Notes under the pieces: generated by a model | What the model was told of the DNA's origin: nothing | Seen by the model: only the letters and a program-made list of their open reading frames with translations | Databases searched by the model: none | Assembly: GCA_024684435.1 (NCBI GenBank) | Contig: JAIKWV010000018.1 | Span: 24,292 to 88,291, forward strand | DNA: 64,000 bases | Direction: 5' to 3' | Origin: Clostridiales bacterium | Lineage (GTDB): Bacteria; Bacillota; Clostridia; Oscillospirales; Acutalibacteraceae | Program-made: the position numbers and the translations under genes | Shown: in pieces, positions 1 through 8,542 of the stretch | Position numbering within the stretch: position 1 is the stretch's first letter | How the letters are laid out: each line of letters opens with the position of its first letter

Positions 1-24
1 AATGATCAACCTCCCTCATCGTTG

Positions 25-44
25 GGCACGCATATATGCGTGCC
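25..44. repeat. 20-bp perfect palindrome, copy 1
   Basis: The sequence GGCACGCATATATGCGTGCC is a perfect inverted repeat. The same 20 bases occur once more at 40252-40271 inside a longer palindrome. In RNA it would fold into a strong hairpin. Here it is followed by a T-rich stretch (TGTTTTTTA, 50-59), so it could end transcription of a plus-strand gene lying before the window. Whether it is a terminator or a dispersed repeat is not settled. Confidence 0.7.
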
Positions 45-105
45 GAAATCTGTTTTTTATACATAATTTTTTTAAAGTTTTTATCTAAAGTTTCGGATTG
101 AGCTA

Positions 106-134
106 TTGACGGCGGGGCAAAACAATTATATAAT
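106..134 (+). promoter_or_regulatory. Promoter of the D-Asp ligase operon
   Basis: TTGACG (106-111) and TATAAT (129-134) are separated by exactly 17 bp, a near-consensus sigma-A promoter. Transcription would start near 141, about 48 bases before the chosen start codon at 189. This supports reading the downstream racemase and asparagine synthetase as one operon with the ligase. Confidence 0.75.
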
Positions 135-188
135 GTATGGGTATTATTATAATGCGTTAATATGTGCTGTGAAGGGGAAAATAACGTT

Positions 189-1406
189 ATGGAATTTAAA
201 GAATACGATTTTTTGCCTGTGATCCTCGGCGGAGATATAACCGCTTACAGTCTTATCCGCTCCTTCTATGAGGAGTATCAGATCAAATCCCTTGCCGTGA
301 ATATGTCGCAGGGCGGCCCGGTGGTAATGAGCGGTCTTTGCGAAAGTATTTACTATGAAAATTTAGAGTCAAAAGAGGTGCTTCTGCCCGCTCTCATGGA
401 GGTCGGCGAAAAGTACTCCAAGGACAAAAAGCTCCTTGTTCTCGGCTGCGGCGACTGGTACGTGCGTATGCTCATCGAGAACCGGGGAATGCTCTCAAAA
501 TATTACGTCATACCCTACATCGATGAGGACACCATGAACCGCATCGTTTTGAAGGACAAGTTCTATGAGATCATGGAGGAGCTGAACATCCCCTACCCCA
601 AGACCTTTGTCTACGACTGCAAAGAGAAAACTCCCCTGACCTACGATTTTGAATATCCGGTCATCGCCAAGACCGCCAACAGCGCCCTTTATCATTATGC
701 AAAATTTGAGGGCAAAAAAAAGGTCTTCTGTCTAAACAGCAAGGAGGAAGTAGAAAAAATGCTTTCAAACCTTGCCAAGAGCAGTTACGATTACAAATTT
801 CTCATTCAGGACAGGATCCCCGGGGACGATACGGGTATGCGGGTACTCACCTGCTACTGCGACCGCAACTCCGACGTGCGCTTTGTGTCCTTCGGTCACA
901 CCCTTCTTGAGGAGCACACTCCCTCCGCTCTGGGCAACCCCTGCGCCATAATCAACGAGGTGAACGCCGAGGTGGCGGAGCAGGCGGCACGTTTTCTCAA
1001 GCACGTTGGTTATGTGGGTTACGCTAATTTTGATCTTAAGTACGATCCCCGTGACGGCAAGTATAAATTCTTTGAGATAAACATCCGCCTTGGCAGAAGC
1101 AATTACTATGTGACCGGCAGCGGCTTCAACACCGTAAAATACCTTGTGGACGACTTCATTTACGGCAAGGATTTTGAGGGCATGACCGTGGCGGACAAAG
1201 AACATCTTTTCACCTTTGTTCCCAAGTGCGTTATCAAAAAATTTGTTCGCGACAAAGAGCTTCGTGACAGGGCGCTGAAGCTGTTCAGAAACGGCGAGTG
1301 GAGCAACCCCATAATCTTCAAGCCCGACATGACTTTGAAACGTTGGCTCTATGTTGCGGCATACGAAATAAATCAGATCAAAAAGTTCAACAAATATTAC
1401 AAATAA
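189..1406 (+). CDS. D-aspartate ligase-like ATP-grasp enzyme
   Basis: This ATP-grasp enzyme of about 405 residues probably attaches D-aspartate to the lysine side chain of the peptidoglycan precursor. It resembles the D-Asp ligase of Enterococcus faecium (Aslfm) along its length: an N-terminal FLPVILGGDITAYSLIR segment, the ATP-grasp stretch IQDRIPGDDTGMRV, and the metal-site region ANFDLKYDPRDG followed by FFEINIRLGRS. The next gene is an aspartate racemase that can supply D-Asp, as in Enterococcus and Lactococcus. An ATG at 162 is in frame, but the start at 189 is preferred because GAAGGGGA (171-178) lies 10 bases before it and because Aslfm aligns from there. Another carboxylate-amine ligase substrate is possible but less likely given the neighbour. 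Confidence 0.85.
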   Translation: MEFKEYDFLPVILGGDITAYSLIRSFYEEYQIKSLAVNMSQGGPVVMSGLCESIYYENLESKEVLLPALMEVGEKYSKDKKLLVLGCGDWYVRMLIENRGMLSKYYVIPYIDEDTMNRIVLKDKFYEIMEELNIPYPKTFVYDCKEKTPLTYDFEYPVIAKTANSALYHYAKFEGKKKVFCLNSKEEVEKMLSNLAKSSYDYKFLIQDRIPGDDTGMRVLTCYCDRNSDVRFVSFGHTLLEEHTPSALGNPCAIINEVNAEVAEQAARFLKHVGYVGYANFDLKYDPRDGKYKFFEINIRLGRSNYYVTGSGFNTVKYLVDDFIYGKDFEGMTVADKEHLFTFVPKCVIKKFVRDKELRDRALKLFRNGEWSNPIIFKPDMTLKRWLYVAAYEINQIKKFNKYYK

Positions 1407-1431
1407 CTTCAGACCGGGGAAGTGTCTTAAC

Positions 1432-2181
1432 ATGATAAATAACGCTGTTGGGATAATCGGCGGGCTGGGCCCTATGGCGACGGTTTATTTTTATGAGCTT
1501 GTGCTGTCCATGACCGACGCCGAATGCGATCAGGATCATGTCAACATGGTCATACTCAACCACGCCAGTATCCCGGACCGCACCGCCTACATCTGCGGCA
1601 GGAGCGCCGATTCGCCTCTGCCCTACATGATAGAGGACGCGAAAAGGCTTCAGACCGCCGGGGCAAAATTTATCGTTATACCCTGCAACACCGCCCACTA
1701 TTTTTTCGATGAGATCGAAAACAGCGTGTCGGTGCCTGTGCTCAACATAGTGACCGAAACAGTAAAGGCGGCAAAGAAAAGATATAATAATATCCGCCGT
1801 GTGGGAGTCCTCGCCACCGACGGCACACTGCTCACCCGCACCTATGAATTGGCCTGTGAAAAGGCGGGGCTTGAGTGCGTAACGCCGGATGAGGACGTTC
1901 AGGCGGAGCTTATGGATTTTATTTACGGCGACATCAAGGCGGGCAGACCCGTTGATAAAAATAAACTTGAGGGATTCTTTGAGCATATGCGCTCAAAGGG
2001 CTGCGGCTGTATCATACTGGGCTGTACAGAGCTTTCCGTGGCAAAGCGGGATTGCTCCGCAACGGATGAGGACGTGCTTGATTCCCTTGAGGTGCTTGCA
2101 TTGCGCACAATAGAGCAATGCGGTAAACATATACGAAGAGAATTTTTACAGAGAGGTGATGTGGAATGTGCGGTTTTGTAG
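1432..2181 (+). CDS. racD: Aspartate racemase (Asp/Glu racemase family)
   Basis: A PLP-independent racemase of 249 residues, expected to interconvert L- and D-aspartate. Visible marks are the N-terminal GIIGGLGPMAT and the two catalytic-cysteine segments of the family, PCNTAHYF and LGCTELS. A GGGGAAG ribosome site precedes the ATG. It begins 25 bases after the D-Asp ligase and its last 16 bases overlap asnB, so the three genes are very likely cotranscribed and translationally coupled. Context points to making D-Asp for the cell-wall cross-bridge. Glutamate racemase (MurI) is less likely because the GLGPMAT signature belongs to the aspartate racemase branch. Confidence 0.88.
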   Translation: MINNAVGIIGGLGPMATVYFYELVLSMTDAECDQDHVNMVILNHASIPDRTAYICGRSADSPLPYMIEDAKRLQTAGAKFIVIPCNTAHYFFDEIENSVSVPVLNIVTETVKAAKKRYNNIRRVGVLATDGTLLTRTYELACEKAGLECVTPDEDVQAELMDFIYGDIKAGRPVDKNKLEGFFEHMRSKGCGCIILGCTELSVAKRDCSATDEDVLDSLEVLALRTIEQCGKHIRREFLQRGDVECAVL

Positions 2182-4004
2182 GATATATTGACGCGCAGAC
2201 TCCCGTTGAGGATTCCGTTATCAGAGAGATGGCGGAGCGTATAAAGCACAGAGGTCCGGATCAGGACGATTATTACGTCGAGGACGGAGCCGCTCTCGGG
2301 TTCAGACGGCTGAGCATTATCGACCTTGACAACGGCAGTCAGCCCATAGTGAACGAGGACGACACAAAGGTCCTTGTTTATAACGGCGAAATATACAACT
2401 ATCAGTCCCTGCGTGAAGAGCTGAGGAAAAAAGGTCATATCTTTAAGACGGAAACGGACTCCGAGGTGCTCATCCACGGTTACGAAGAATACGGTGCAGA
2501 GCTGCCGAAAATGCTCCGGGGAATGTTCGCCTTCGTCATCTGGGACAAGACGGAGAAAAAGCTCTTCGGCGCAAGGGATATTTTCGGGATAAAGCCGTTT
2601 TATTATTATCTTGAAGACGGCAAGTTTCTATTCGGCTCAGAAATAAAGAGTTTTCTGCCTTATCCCGGATTCAAAAAAGAGCTGAACATCGACCGCATAC
2701 CCGAGTATCTTTCCTTTGAATATATCCCCAACAACGAGACCCTTTTCAAAAACGTCTACAAGCTTTTAGGCGGAGAATATTTTACCTACGCCGACGGCAA
2801 AATGGAAATAAACAGATACTTCGATTTTAAGTACGAAATAGACGAAAGCAAAACTCTGGATCAGTGGGCCGATATCATCACGGAGACCTTCGCAGGCTCC
2901 ACCGCGGCTCACAAGATCTCCGACGTGGAGGTGGGCTGTTTCCTCTCCAGCGGCGTGGACAGTTCATACACCGTCCATGAGCTTGCCAAGCTTCAGAAAT
3001 TAAAGACATTTTCCGTAGGTTATGAGGAAGAAAAATACTCCGAGCTTTCATACGCTCAGGAGTTTGCAAGAGTGGACGGAGTGGAAAACTTCTCAATTAA
3101 AATTTCCGCCGACGATTTCTTCGGCATTGCTCCCACCGTTCAGTATTTCATGGACGAGCCTCTGCCAAACCCCTCCGCCCTGCCCCTTTACTTCCTCGCG
3201 AAGAAAGCTTCGGAGTACGTTAAGGTCGTCCTTTCCGGAGAGGGCGCGGACGAGCTTTTCGGCGGCTACAATTACTACAAGGAACCCCTTGACTACGCGA
3301 AATATATGAAGGTGCCCCAGCCTGTGCGTACAGCGCTTGCCGCCGTTGCGTCGGTGGCTCCGAAATTCCACGGCAAGCGTTTTCTTGTCAGGGGCAAATA
3401 CCCCATCGAAAAGCGTTACATCAGGAACAATTACGTTTTCGATTTCACCGAGCGGGACAAGTATCTGGCGAAAAAGATCCCCTCGAAAAATCCCGCGGAG
3501 TACACCAAATGCCACTTTGAAAAAGTCAAAGATCTTGACGATGTTACAAAGATGCAGTTCGCTGATATAAACACCTGGCTCCTTTACGATATCCTTCAGA
3601 AAGCGGACAAAATGAGCATGGCGAACAGCCTTGAGCTCCGCGTTCCCTTCCTTGACAGAGAGATGCTCAAGGTCGCTTTGAGCATCCCCGCAGAATACCG
3701 TGTAAGGCAGGACAAGACCAAGGTGGCGCTCCGTGAGGCGGCGCTGCGTCAGCTCCCGCCCAAGACGGCGAATATGCGCAAGCTGGGCTTCCCCGTTCCT
3801 CTCAACGACTGGCTCAAGCAGGAAAAATATTACAACATGGTCAGCGAAAAATTCAACAGCGACATCGCGAAGGAATTTTTCAATGTTTCCGCAATAATGA
3901 AACTGCTCAACGACCACAGGGACGGCAAGGCCAGCAACATGAAAAAAGTCTGGTCAATATACACCTTCATAATCTGGTACGAGGAATACTTTATCAAACA
4001 CTGA
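2166..4004 (+). CDS. asnB: Asparagine synthase (glutamine-hydrolysing), possibly acting on D-Asp
   Basis: A full-length class II amidotransferase of 612 residues. The start is fixed by the mature nucleophile Cys2 (MCGFVGYI). The N-terminal glutaminase domain shows KHRGPD and YNGEIYN, and the synthetase half shows the PPi-loop SSGVDSS and GEGADELFGGY. AGAGGTGAT lies just before the ATG. It overlaps the racemase gene by 16 bases. Ordinary asparagine synthesis from L-aspartate is the family activity. In Lactococcus lactis the homologue AsnH amidates the D-Asp cross-bridge of peptidoglycan, and the position of this gene behind D-Asp ligase and racemase makes that role plausible here. This assignment is inference. 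Confidence 0.88.
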   Translation: MCGFVGYIDAQTPVEDSVIREMAERIKHRGPDQDDYYVEDGAALGFRRLSIIDLDNGSQPIVNEDDTKVLVYNGEIYNYQSLREELRKKGHIFKTETDSEVLIHGYEEYGAELPKMLRGMFAFVIWDKTEKKLFGARDIFGIKPFYYYLEDGKFLFGSEIKSFLPYPGFKKELNIDRIPEYLSFEYIPNNETLFKNVYKLLGGEYFTYADGKMEINRYFDFKYEIDESKTLDQWADIITETFAGSTAAHKISDVEVGCFLSSGVDSSYTVHELAKLQKLKTFSVGYEEEKYSELSYAQEFARVDGVENFSIKISADDFFGIAPTVQYFMDEPLPNPSALPLYFLAKKASEYVKVVLSGEGADELFGGYNYYKEPLDYAKYMKVPQPVRTALAAVASVAPKFHGKRFLVRGKYPIEKRYIRNNYVFDFTERDKYLAKKIPSKNPAEYTKCHFEKVKDLDDVTKMQFADINTWLLYDILQKADKMSMANSLELRVPFLDREMLKVALSIPAEYRVRQDKTKVALREAALRQLPPKTANMRKLGFPVPLNDWLKQEKYYNMVSEKFNSDIAKEFFNVSAIMKLLNDHRDGKASNMKKVWSIYTFIIWYEEYFIKH

Positions 4005-4019
4005 GAACGGATCTTACAA

Positions 4020-4442
4020 ATGGAAGAAAATTATATCATAAATATTCTTGACACCCATGAAAACAACGGCGAAAAAAGTCAGGCGGAGCTCAATACCGTG
4101 GGCAGATTTTCCGTTACGGATTACGGCTTTTCCATGTCCTACAGAGAGCAGGACGATACACTGAAAAGCTGTGTGACCACTCTTGATATTTTCGGGCCGG
4201 ACAAGGTCATCATGTCCCGCACAGGGGACTATACCACCGAGATGGTGCTGGAAAACAAAAAGAGGAACAGCTGTTATTACAGCACCCCTATGGGCGACCT
4301 TTTCATGGGCGTTTACACGAAAAAAATAGATCACGATCTTACAGCTGACGGAGGTACCCTTGAGCTCAATTACACAATTGACTTTAACGCAGGGATCCTC
4401 TATGAAAACAGCCTGAGCATATCGGTCAAAAGAGCTCAGTAG
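4020..4442 (+). CDS. DUF1934 protein, YwiB-like
   Basis: A small protein of 140 residues rich in predicted beta strands, without signal peptide or membrane segment. Its pattern (LDTHENNGE near the start, GDYTTEMVLENKKRNSCYY, and a hydrophobic strand ending LELNYTIDFN) fits the DUF1934 calycin-like barrel family typified by Bacillus subtilis YwiB. That gene also lies directly upstream of argS, which is the gene order here. The biochemical function is unknown. No clear ribosome site is seen in the 15 bases after asnB, so its translation may depend on coupling. Confidence 0.75.
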   Translation: MEENYIINILDTHENNGEKSQAELNTVGRFSVTDYGFSMSYREQDDTLKSCVTTLDIFGPDKVIMSRTGDYTTEMVLENKKRNSCYYSTPMGDLFMGVYTKKIDHDLTADGGTLELNYTIDFNAGILYENSLSISVKRAQ

Positions 4443-4476
4443 ATCAAGCTTCAATAATTACGGATGGTGAATAAAT

Positions 4477-6171
4477 ATGTCAAAATTAGTTTCAGCCGTG
4501 CAGAACAGTCTCCGGGAGATAATTCTCGCAGCCGCGGTCAAAGCGGCGGCGGCAGGCAGCCTGCCCGCTGTGGCAGAGGGGAGCTTTAATGTGGAAACTC
4601 CCGCGGACAGAGCCAACGGCGATCTGTCCGCCAATGCGGCGATGGCATGGGCAAGGGAGCTCCGTATGCCTCCCCGGAAAATAGCCGACGCAATAGCGGC
4701 AAATCTTGATCTTGATGGCACATACTTTGAACGCTGTGAGGTCGCGGGCCCGGGATTTATGAATTTCTTTCTGAGCCCGGCGTATTACGGGGACATCGTT
4801 AAAGATATACTCGATAAGGGGGACGATTACGGCCGCTCCGACTACGGAAAAGGTCAGCGGATAAACGTGGAGTTTGTTTCCGCAAATCCCACCGGTCCCA
4901 TGCACATGGGCAATGCAAGAGGCGGCGCTTTAGGCGACTGTCTTGCCGCCCTGCTGGATTTTGCGGGTTACGACGTCTGCCGCGAATTTTATATAAACGA
5001 CGCGGGAAATCAGATCGAAAAATTCGGTCTGTCCCTGGATATCAGATACCGTCAGATCTTTGAAGGGGAGGATTCCGTGGAGCTTCCTGAAGACAGCTAC
5101 CACGGTGAGGATATCAAGGAGAGGGCCCAGGAGTTTGCCGACTTATACGGGGACAAATATATGTCCGTTTCCGAGGAGGAACGCAGAAAGGCTCTTGTGG
5201 ACTACGCTCTGCCCAAAAACATTGCCGCCATGGAGGCAAACCTTACAAAATACCGCATAAAATATGACGTATGGTTCAAGGAGAGCGTACTGCACAACGA
5301 CGGCGAGCTTGCCGAGACCCTGAACATAATGAAAGAAAAGGGACTGACCTACGAAAAGGACGGCGCCCTGTGGTACCGTGCCACTGAGCACGGCGGCGAA
5401 AAGGACGAGGTGCTTGTCCGCGCCAACGGCAACCCTACCTATTTTGCCGCGGATATCGCTTATCACCGCAACAAGTTCGCTGTCAGAGGCTTTGACAGAG
5501 CCATCGACATCTGGGGCGCAGATCATCACGGTCACGTTGCCAGAATGAAGGGCGCTCTTGACGCCATCGGTCTGGACGGCTCAAAGCTGGACGTTATCCT
5601 GATGCAGCTTGTCCGTCTCACCCGGGACGGCGAGGTGGTAAGGATGTCCAAGAGAAGCGGCAAAGCCATCACTTTGGTCGATCTCCTTGAGGAGATACCC
5701 ATTGACGCGGTGCGTTTCCTTTTCAACATGAGGGAACCCGCATCTCAGATGGAATTCAACTTAAGCCTTGCCGTTGAGCAGAGCGCTCAGAATCCTGTCT
5801 ATTACTGTCAGTATGCCCACGCGAGGATATGCAGCATCTTTAAGAAATTAGCGTCGGAGGGCATTGAACCCAGAGCCTGTACCGACAGTGAATTGCAGCG
5901 GCTCACCGCTCCAGAAGAACAGGAGCTTATCCGTCACCTCTCCATGCTTACAGACGAGATAATCAGCGCCGCAAAAAATTACGACCCTGCAAGGATAACA
6001 AGGTACACCGTTGACCTTGCCACCCTATTCCACAAGTTCTACAACGCCTGCCGCGTCAAGTGCGACGACGAGGCTCTCATGCAGGCAAGGATATCCCTTT
6101 GTCAGTGCGTGCGCAACACTATAAAAAATGTTTTGTCCATGTACAAGATCACCGTTCCCGAGGTCATGTGA
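4477..6171 (+). CDS. argS: Arginyl-tRNA synthetase
   Basis: A class I aminoacyl-tRNA synthetase of 564 residues that charges tRNA-Arg. The HIGH-type ATP site is seen as NPTGPMHMGNARGG, and the KMSKS-type loop as RMSKRSGKAITL. The C-terminal helical anticodon-binding domain (DALR type) ends at VPEVM. Length is normal for bacterial ArgS. It follows the YwiB-like gene by 34 bases and is the clearest housekeeping anchor in this part of the window. Confidence 0.96.
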   Translation: MSKLVSAVQNSLREIILAAAVKAAAAGSLPAVAEGSFNVETPADRANGDLSANAAMAWARELRMPPRKIADAIAANLDLDGTYFERCEVAGPGFMNFFLSPAYYGDIVKDILDKGDDYGRSDYGKGQRINVEFVSANPTGPMHMGNARGGALGDCLAALLDFAGYDVCREFYINDAGNQIEKFGLSLDIRYRQIFEGEDSVELPEDSYHGEDIKERAQEFADLYGDKYMSVSEEERRKALVDYALPKNIAAMEANLTKYRIKYDVWFKESVLHNDGELAETLNIMKEKGLTYEKDGALWYRATEHGGEKDEVLVRANGNPTYFAADIAYHRNKFAVRGFDRAIDIWGADHHGHVARMKGALDAIGLDGSKLDVILMQLVRLTRDGEVVRMSKRSGKAITLVDLLEEIPIDAVRFLFNMREPASQMEFNLSLAVEQSAQNPVYYCQYAHARICSIFKKLASEGIEPRACTDSELQRLTAPEEQELIRHLSMLTDEIISAAKNYDPARITRYTVDLATLFHKFYNACRVKCDDEALMQARISLCQCVRNTIKNVLSMYKITVPEVM

Positions 6172-6227
6172 CCGGAACAAAAATATCAGAGAAAGGTATG
6201 CTGTCACCTGACAGCGTAAAGAAGAAT

Positions 6228-7655
6228 ATGAAAGACTACAACGTTATAGTTATAGGCGCGGGTCCCGCCGGAATTTTTACCGTGCTCGAAATGTACAGGC
6301 ACGTTTCTCCGGATACAAAAATACTCATAGTGGACGAAGGGCGTTCCATTGACAGCAGGAACTGCCCCGCCCGTTCCAACGGCGTGTGCGTACGCTGCAA
6401 GCCCTGCAACATAATGAGCGGCTGGTCAGGCGCGGGAGCTTTTTCCGACGGCAAACTCTCTTTATCGGAGGAAGTCGGCGGCAACCTTACGGATTACCTT
6501 CCCGTGGAAAAAGTCCGGGAGCTTATCAGATACGCGGACAGCATGTATCTTGAATTCGGCGCTCCGGAACTTATCCACGGTCTCAATGACCGCAAGGTGG
6601 ACGAGATCGCCTATGAATGCTCAAAGCACAACATCCATCTTGTCCGCTGTCCCGTCCGCCACATGGGCACGGAATATTCCTTTGACGTGCTTCGGGCAAT
6701 GTACAATTATCTGTGTACCATAGAGGGCTTTTCCTTTATGGAAAATACCCATGCCGACCCCATCATAGAGAACGGCGCGGTCACCGGCGCGGAGCTGACA
6801 TTTAAAAACGGAGAGAAGAAAACAGTCACCGCCGACTATGTTGTCGCCGCTCCCGGCAGAGGCGGCGCTCAGTGGCTCACTGAGATCGCGCAGAAGAACG
6901 GTCTTGGCACAAAGAACAACGAGGTGGACATCGGCGTGCGCGTTGAGGTCCCCAACTCGGTCATGGATCCGGTCACAAAGCACCTTTATGAAGCAAAAAT
7001 GATATATTACTCGGACACATTCGAGAGCAAGGTCCGCACCTTCTGTATGAACCCCGGCGGAATAGTCAGCGAGGAGCACTATAACGCTGGCTTCAACAAC
7101 ACCTTCAAGGACAGTATAGCCGTCGTGAACGGTCACAGCTACGCGGATGAGACCATGCATACGGAGAACACCAACTTCGCAATGCTTGTTTCCACAAAAT
7201 TTACCGAACCCTTCAATCAGCCCATCGAATACGGCAGATACATAGCGCAGCTGGGCAATATGCTCACCGGCGGCGGTGTCATCGTTCAGCGTTTAGGCGA
7301 CCTTATGCTGGGCAGACGCACGGATAATACGAGACTCAAAAAATCCACCACGCGTCCCACCCTTACCACGGCGGTACCCGGAGACCTTTCCTTCGTACTG
7401 CCCCACAGACATTTGACAAGCATAATCGAGGCTCTGCGTGCCTTTGACAAGATCGTCCCCGGACTATACTCAAAGAACACCCTGCTCTACGGCGTGGAGG
7501 TAAAATTCTATTCCTCAAAGATCGACGTGAACGATCACTTTGAAACCAACGTCAAAGGTCTGTACGCCATAGGCGACGGCGCGGGCATAACAAGAGGACT
7601 CATGCAGGCGTCGGTAACCGGCGTGGTAGTGGCAAGAGATATCTGCGGCAAATAA
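6228..7655 (+). CDS. FAD-dependent dehydrogenase (COG2509-like)
   Basis: A flavoprotein of about 475 residues. The dinucleotide-binding motif VIVIGAGPAG stands at the N-terminus, followed by a cysteine-rich stretch CPARSNGVCVRCKPC, the GWSGAGAFSDGK segment typical of this family, and a C-terminal GLYAIGDGAG motif that contacts FAD. Family members are described only as FAD-dependent dehydrogenases; the substrate is unknown. The ATG at 6228 is preferred because it places the Rossmann motif directly at the N-terminus. An ATG at 6198 is also possible, but its purine-rich site is almost touching the start codon. Confidence 0.8.
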   Translation: MKDYNVIVIGAGPAGIFTVLEMYRHVSPDTKILIVDEGRSIDSRNCPARSNGVCVRCKPCNIMSGWSGAGAFSDGKLSLSEEVGGNLTDYLPVEKVRELIRYADSMYLEFGAPELIHGLNDRKVDEIAYECSKHNIHLVRCPVRHMGTEYSFDVLRAMYNYLCTIEGFSFMENTHADPIIENGAVTGAELTFKNGEKKTVTADYVVAAPGRGGAQWLTEIAQKNGLGTKNNEVDIGVRVEVPNSVMDPVTKHLYEAKMIYYSDTFESKVRTFCMNPGGIVSEEHYNAGFNNTFKDSIAVVNGHSYADETMHTENTNFAMLVSTKFTEPFNQPIEYGRYIAQLGNMLTGGGVIVQRLGDLMLGRRTDNTRLKKSTTRPTLTTAVPGDLSFVLPHRHLTSIIEALRAFDKIVPGLYSKNTLLYGVEVKFYSSKIDVNDHFETNVKGLYAIGDGAGITRGLMQASVTGVVVARDICGK

Positions 7656-7747
7656 ATGATCTCCCCTTCGTGGTTTATTTATCAAGCAGATCATAATAAG
7701 CGGGGATCATCGCAGATATAAAAGCTTTATAATTCGGGAGGTTCGTA

Positions 7748-8473
7748 ATGAGACTGATATTTATCGGAACATCACACGGTGTGCCGGAACCGGATCGGCG
7801 TTGTTCTTCCTGTATCCTGGAGGTCAACGGATACTGCTACATTGTTGATATGGGAACACAGGCCGTGGAGGATCTGCGTAAACGCGGGATCTCAATGGAT
7901 AACGTGCGTCTCGTGATCTGTTCCCACGCTCACGGTGATCATACCGACGGATTGATCTCTTTTGTCGATCTGGTAAACTGGTATTTCAAAACCGCAGACC
8001 CGTTGATACTGCTCCCGGACAGCAGACTGATCCCGCCCTTACGCGCATGGATCACGGCAACAGAGGGAAAGCCTCCCCGGGAAGGACTGCGCATTGAAAC
8101 GTTTTGTGAGGGCGCCGTGTATGAAGACGAAAACCTGCGGATAACAGCCGTCCGGACACAGCACTGCGAATATTCCTACGCTTTTTTGATACAAACGGAG
8201 GACAAAAATATTTTGTTTACAAATGATCTTTGCCGCCCGTCGGTGGATTTTCCGCAAATTGCTTTTGACACGGAGCTTGATCTGCTGGTATGCGAGGCGA
8301 CACATTTTTCACCTGAGGACTGTATTCCTTATTTTGACAAAACGAAGGCAAAACGTATCCTGTACACCCACGTTAATGAAAAACGCTGGGCTGATACACT
8401 GTCACGGCTGATGGCCGAAGAACACCCCTATGAATGCGGAGTTGCGTTTGACGGGATGGAAATGTCCGTTTAA
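7748..8473 (+). CDS. Metallo-beta-lactamase-fold hydrolase
   Basis: A 241-residue metal-dependent hydrolase. The HxHxDH metal motif appears as SHAHGDHTDG, with later family positions at FTNDLC, CEATHF and the terminal histidine in ILYTHVNE. The opening MRLIFIGTSHGVPEPDRRCSS is typical of the phosphodiesterase-type branch related to RNase Z and PhnP. A GGGAGG site lies 9 bases before the ATG. It has no signal peptide and is therefore cytoplasmic. A phosphodiester substrate (cyclic phosphate or RNA end) is likely from the family, but not shown. Confidence 0.8.
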   Translation: MRLIFIGTSHGVPEPDRRCSSCILEVNGYCYIVDMGTQAVEDLRKRGISMDNVRLVICSHAHGDHTDGLISFVDLVNWYFKTADPLILLPDSRLIPPLRAWITATEGKPPREGLRIETFCEGAVYEDENLRITAVRTQHCEYSYAFLIQTEDKNILFTNDLCRPSVDFPQIAFDTELDLLVCEATHFSPEDCIPYFDKTKAKRILYTHVNEKRWADTLSRLMAEEHPYECGVAFDGMEMSV

Positions 8474-8542
8474 ACAGATCCGGATCGGAATAAATAAGCA
8501 TAAAATATTTTATTTATAAAAACAGTCGGAGGCGATTTTACA

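Noticed and set aside
3093..3917. 274-codon open frame antisense to the asparagine synthetase gene
   Set aside because: Same reasoning: the sense strand holds an intact conserved enzyme, and the antisense frame has no start signal.
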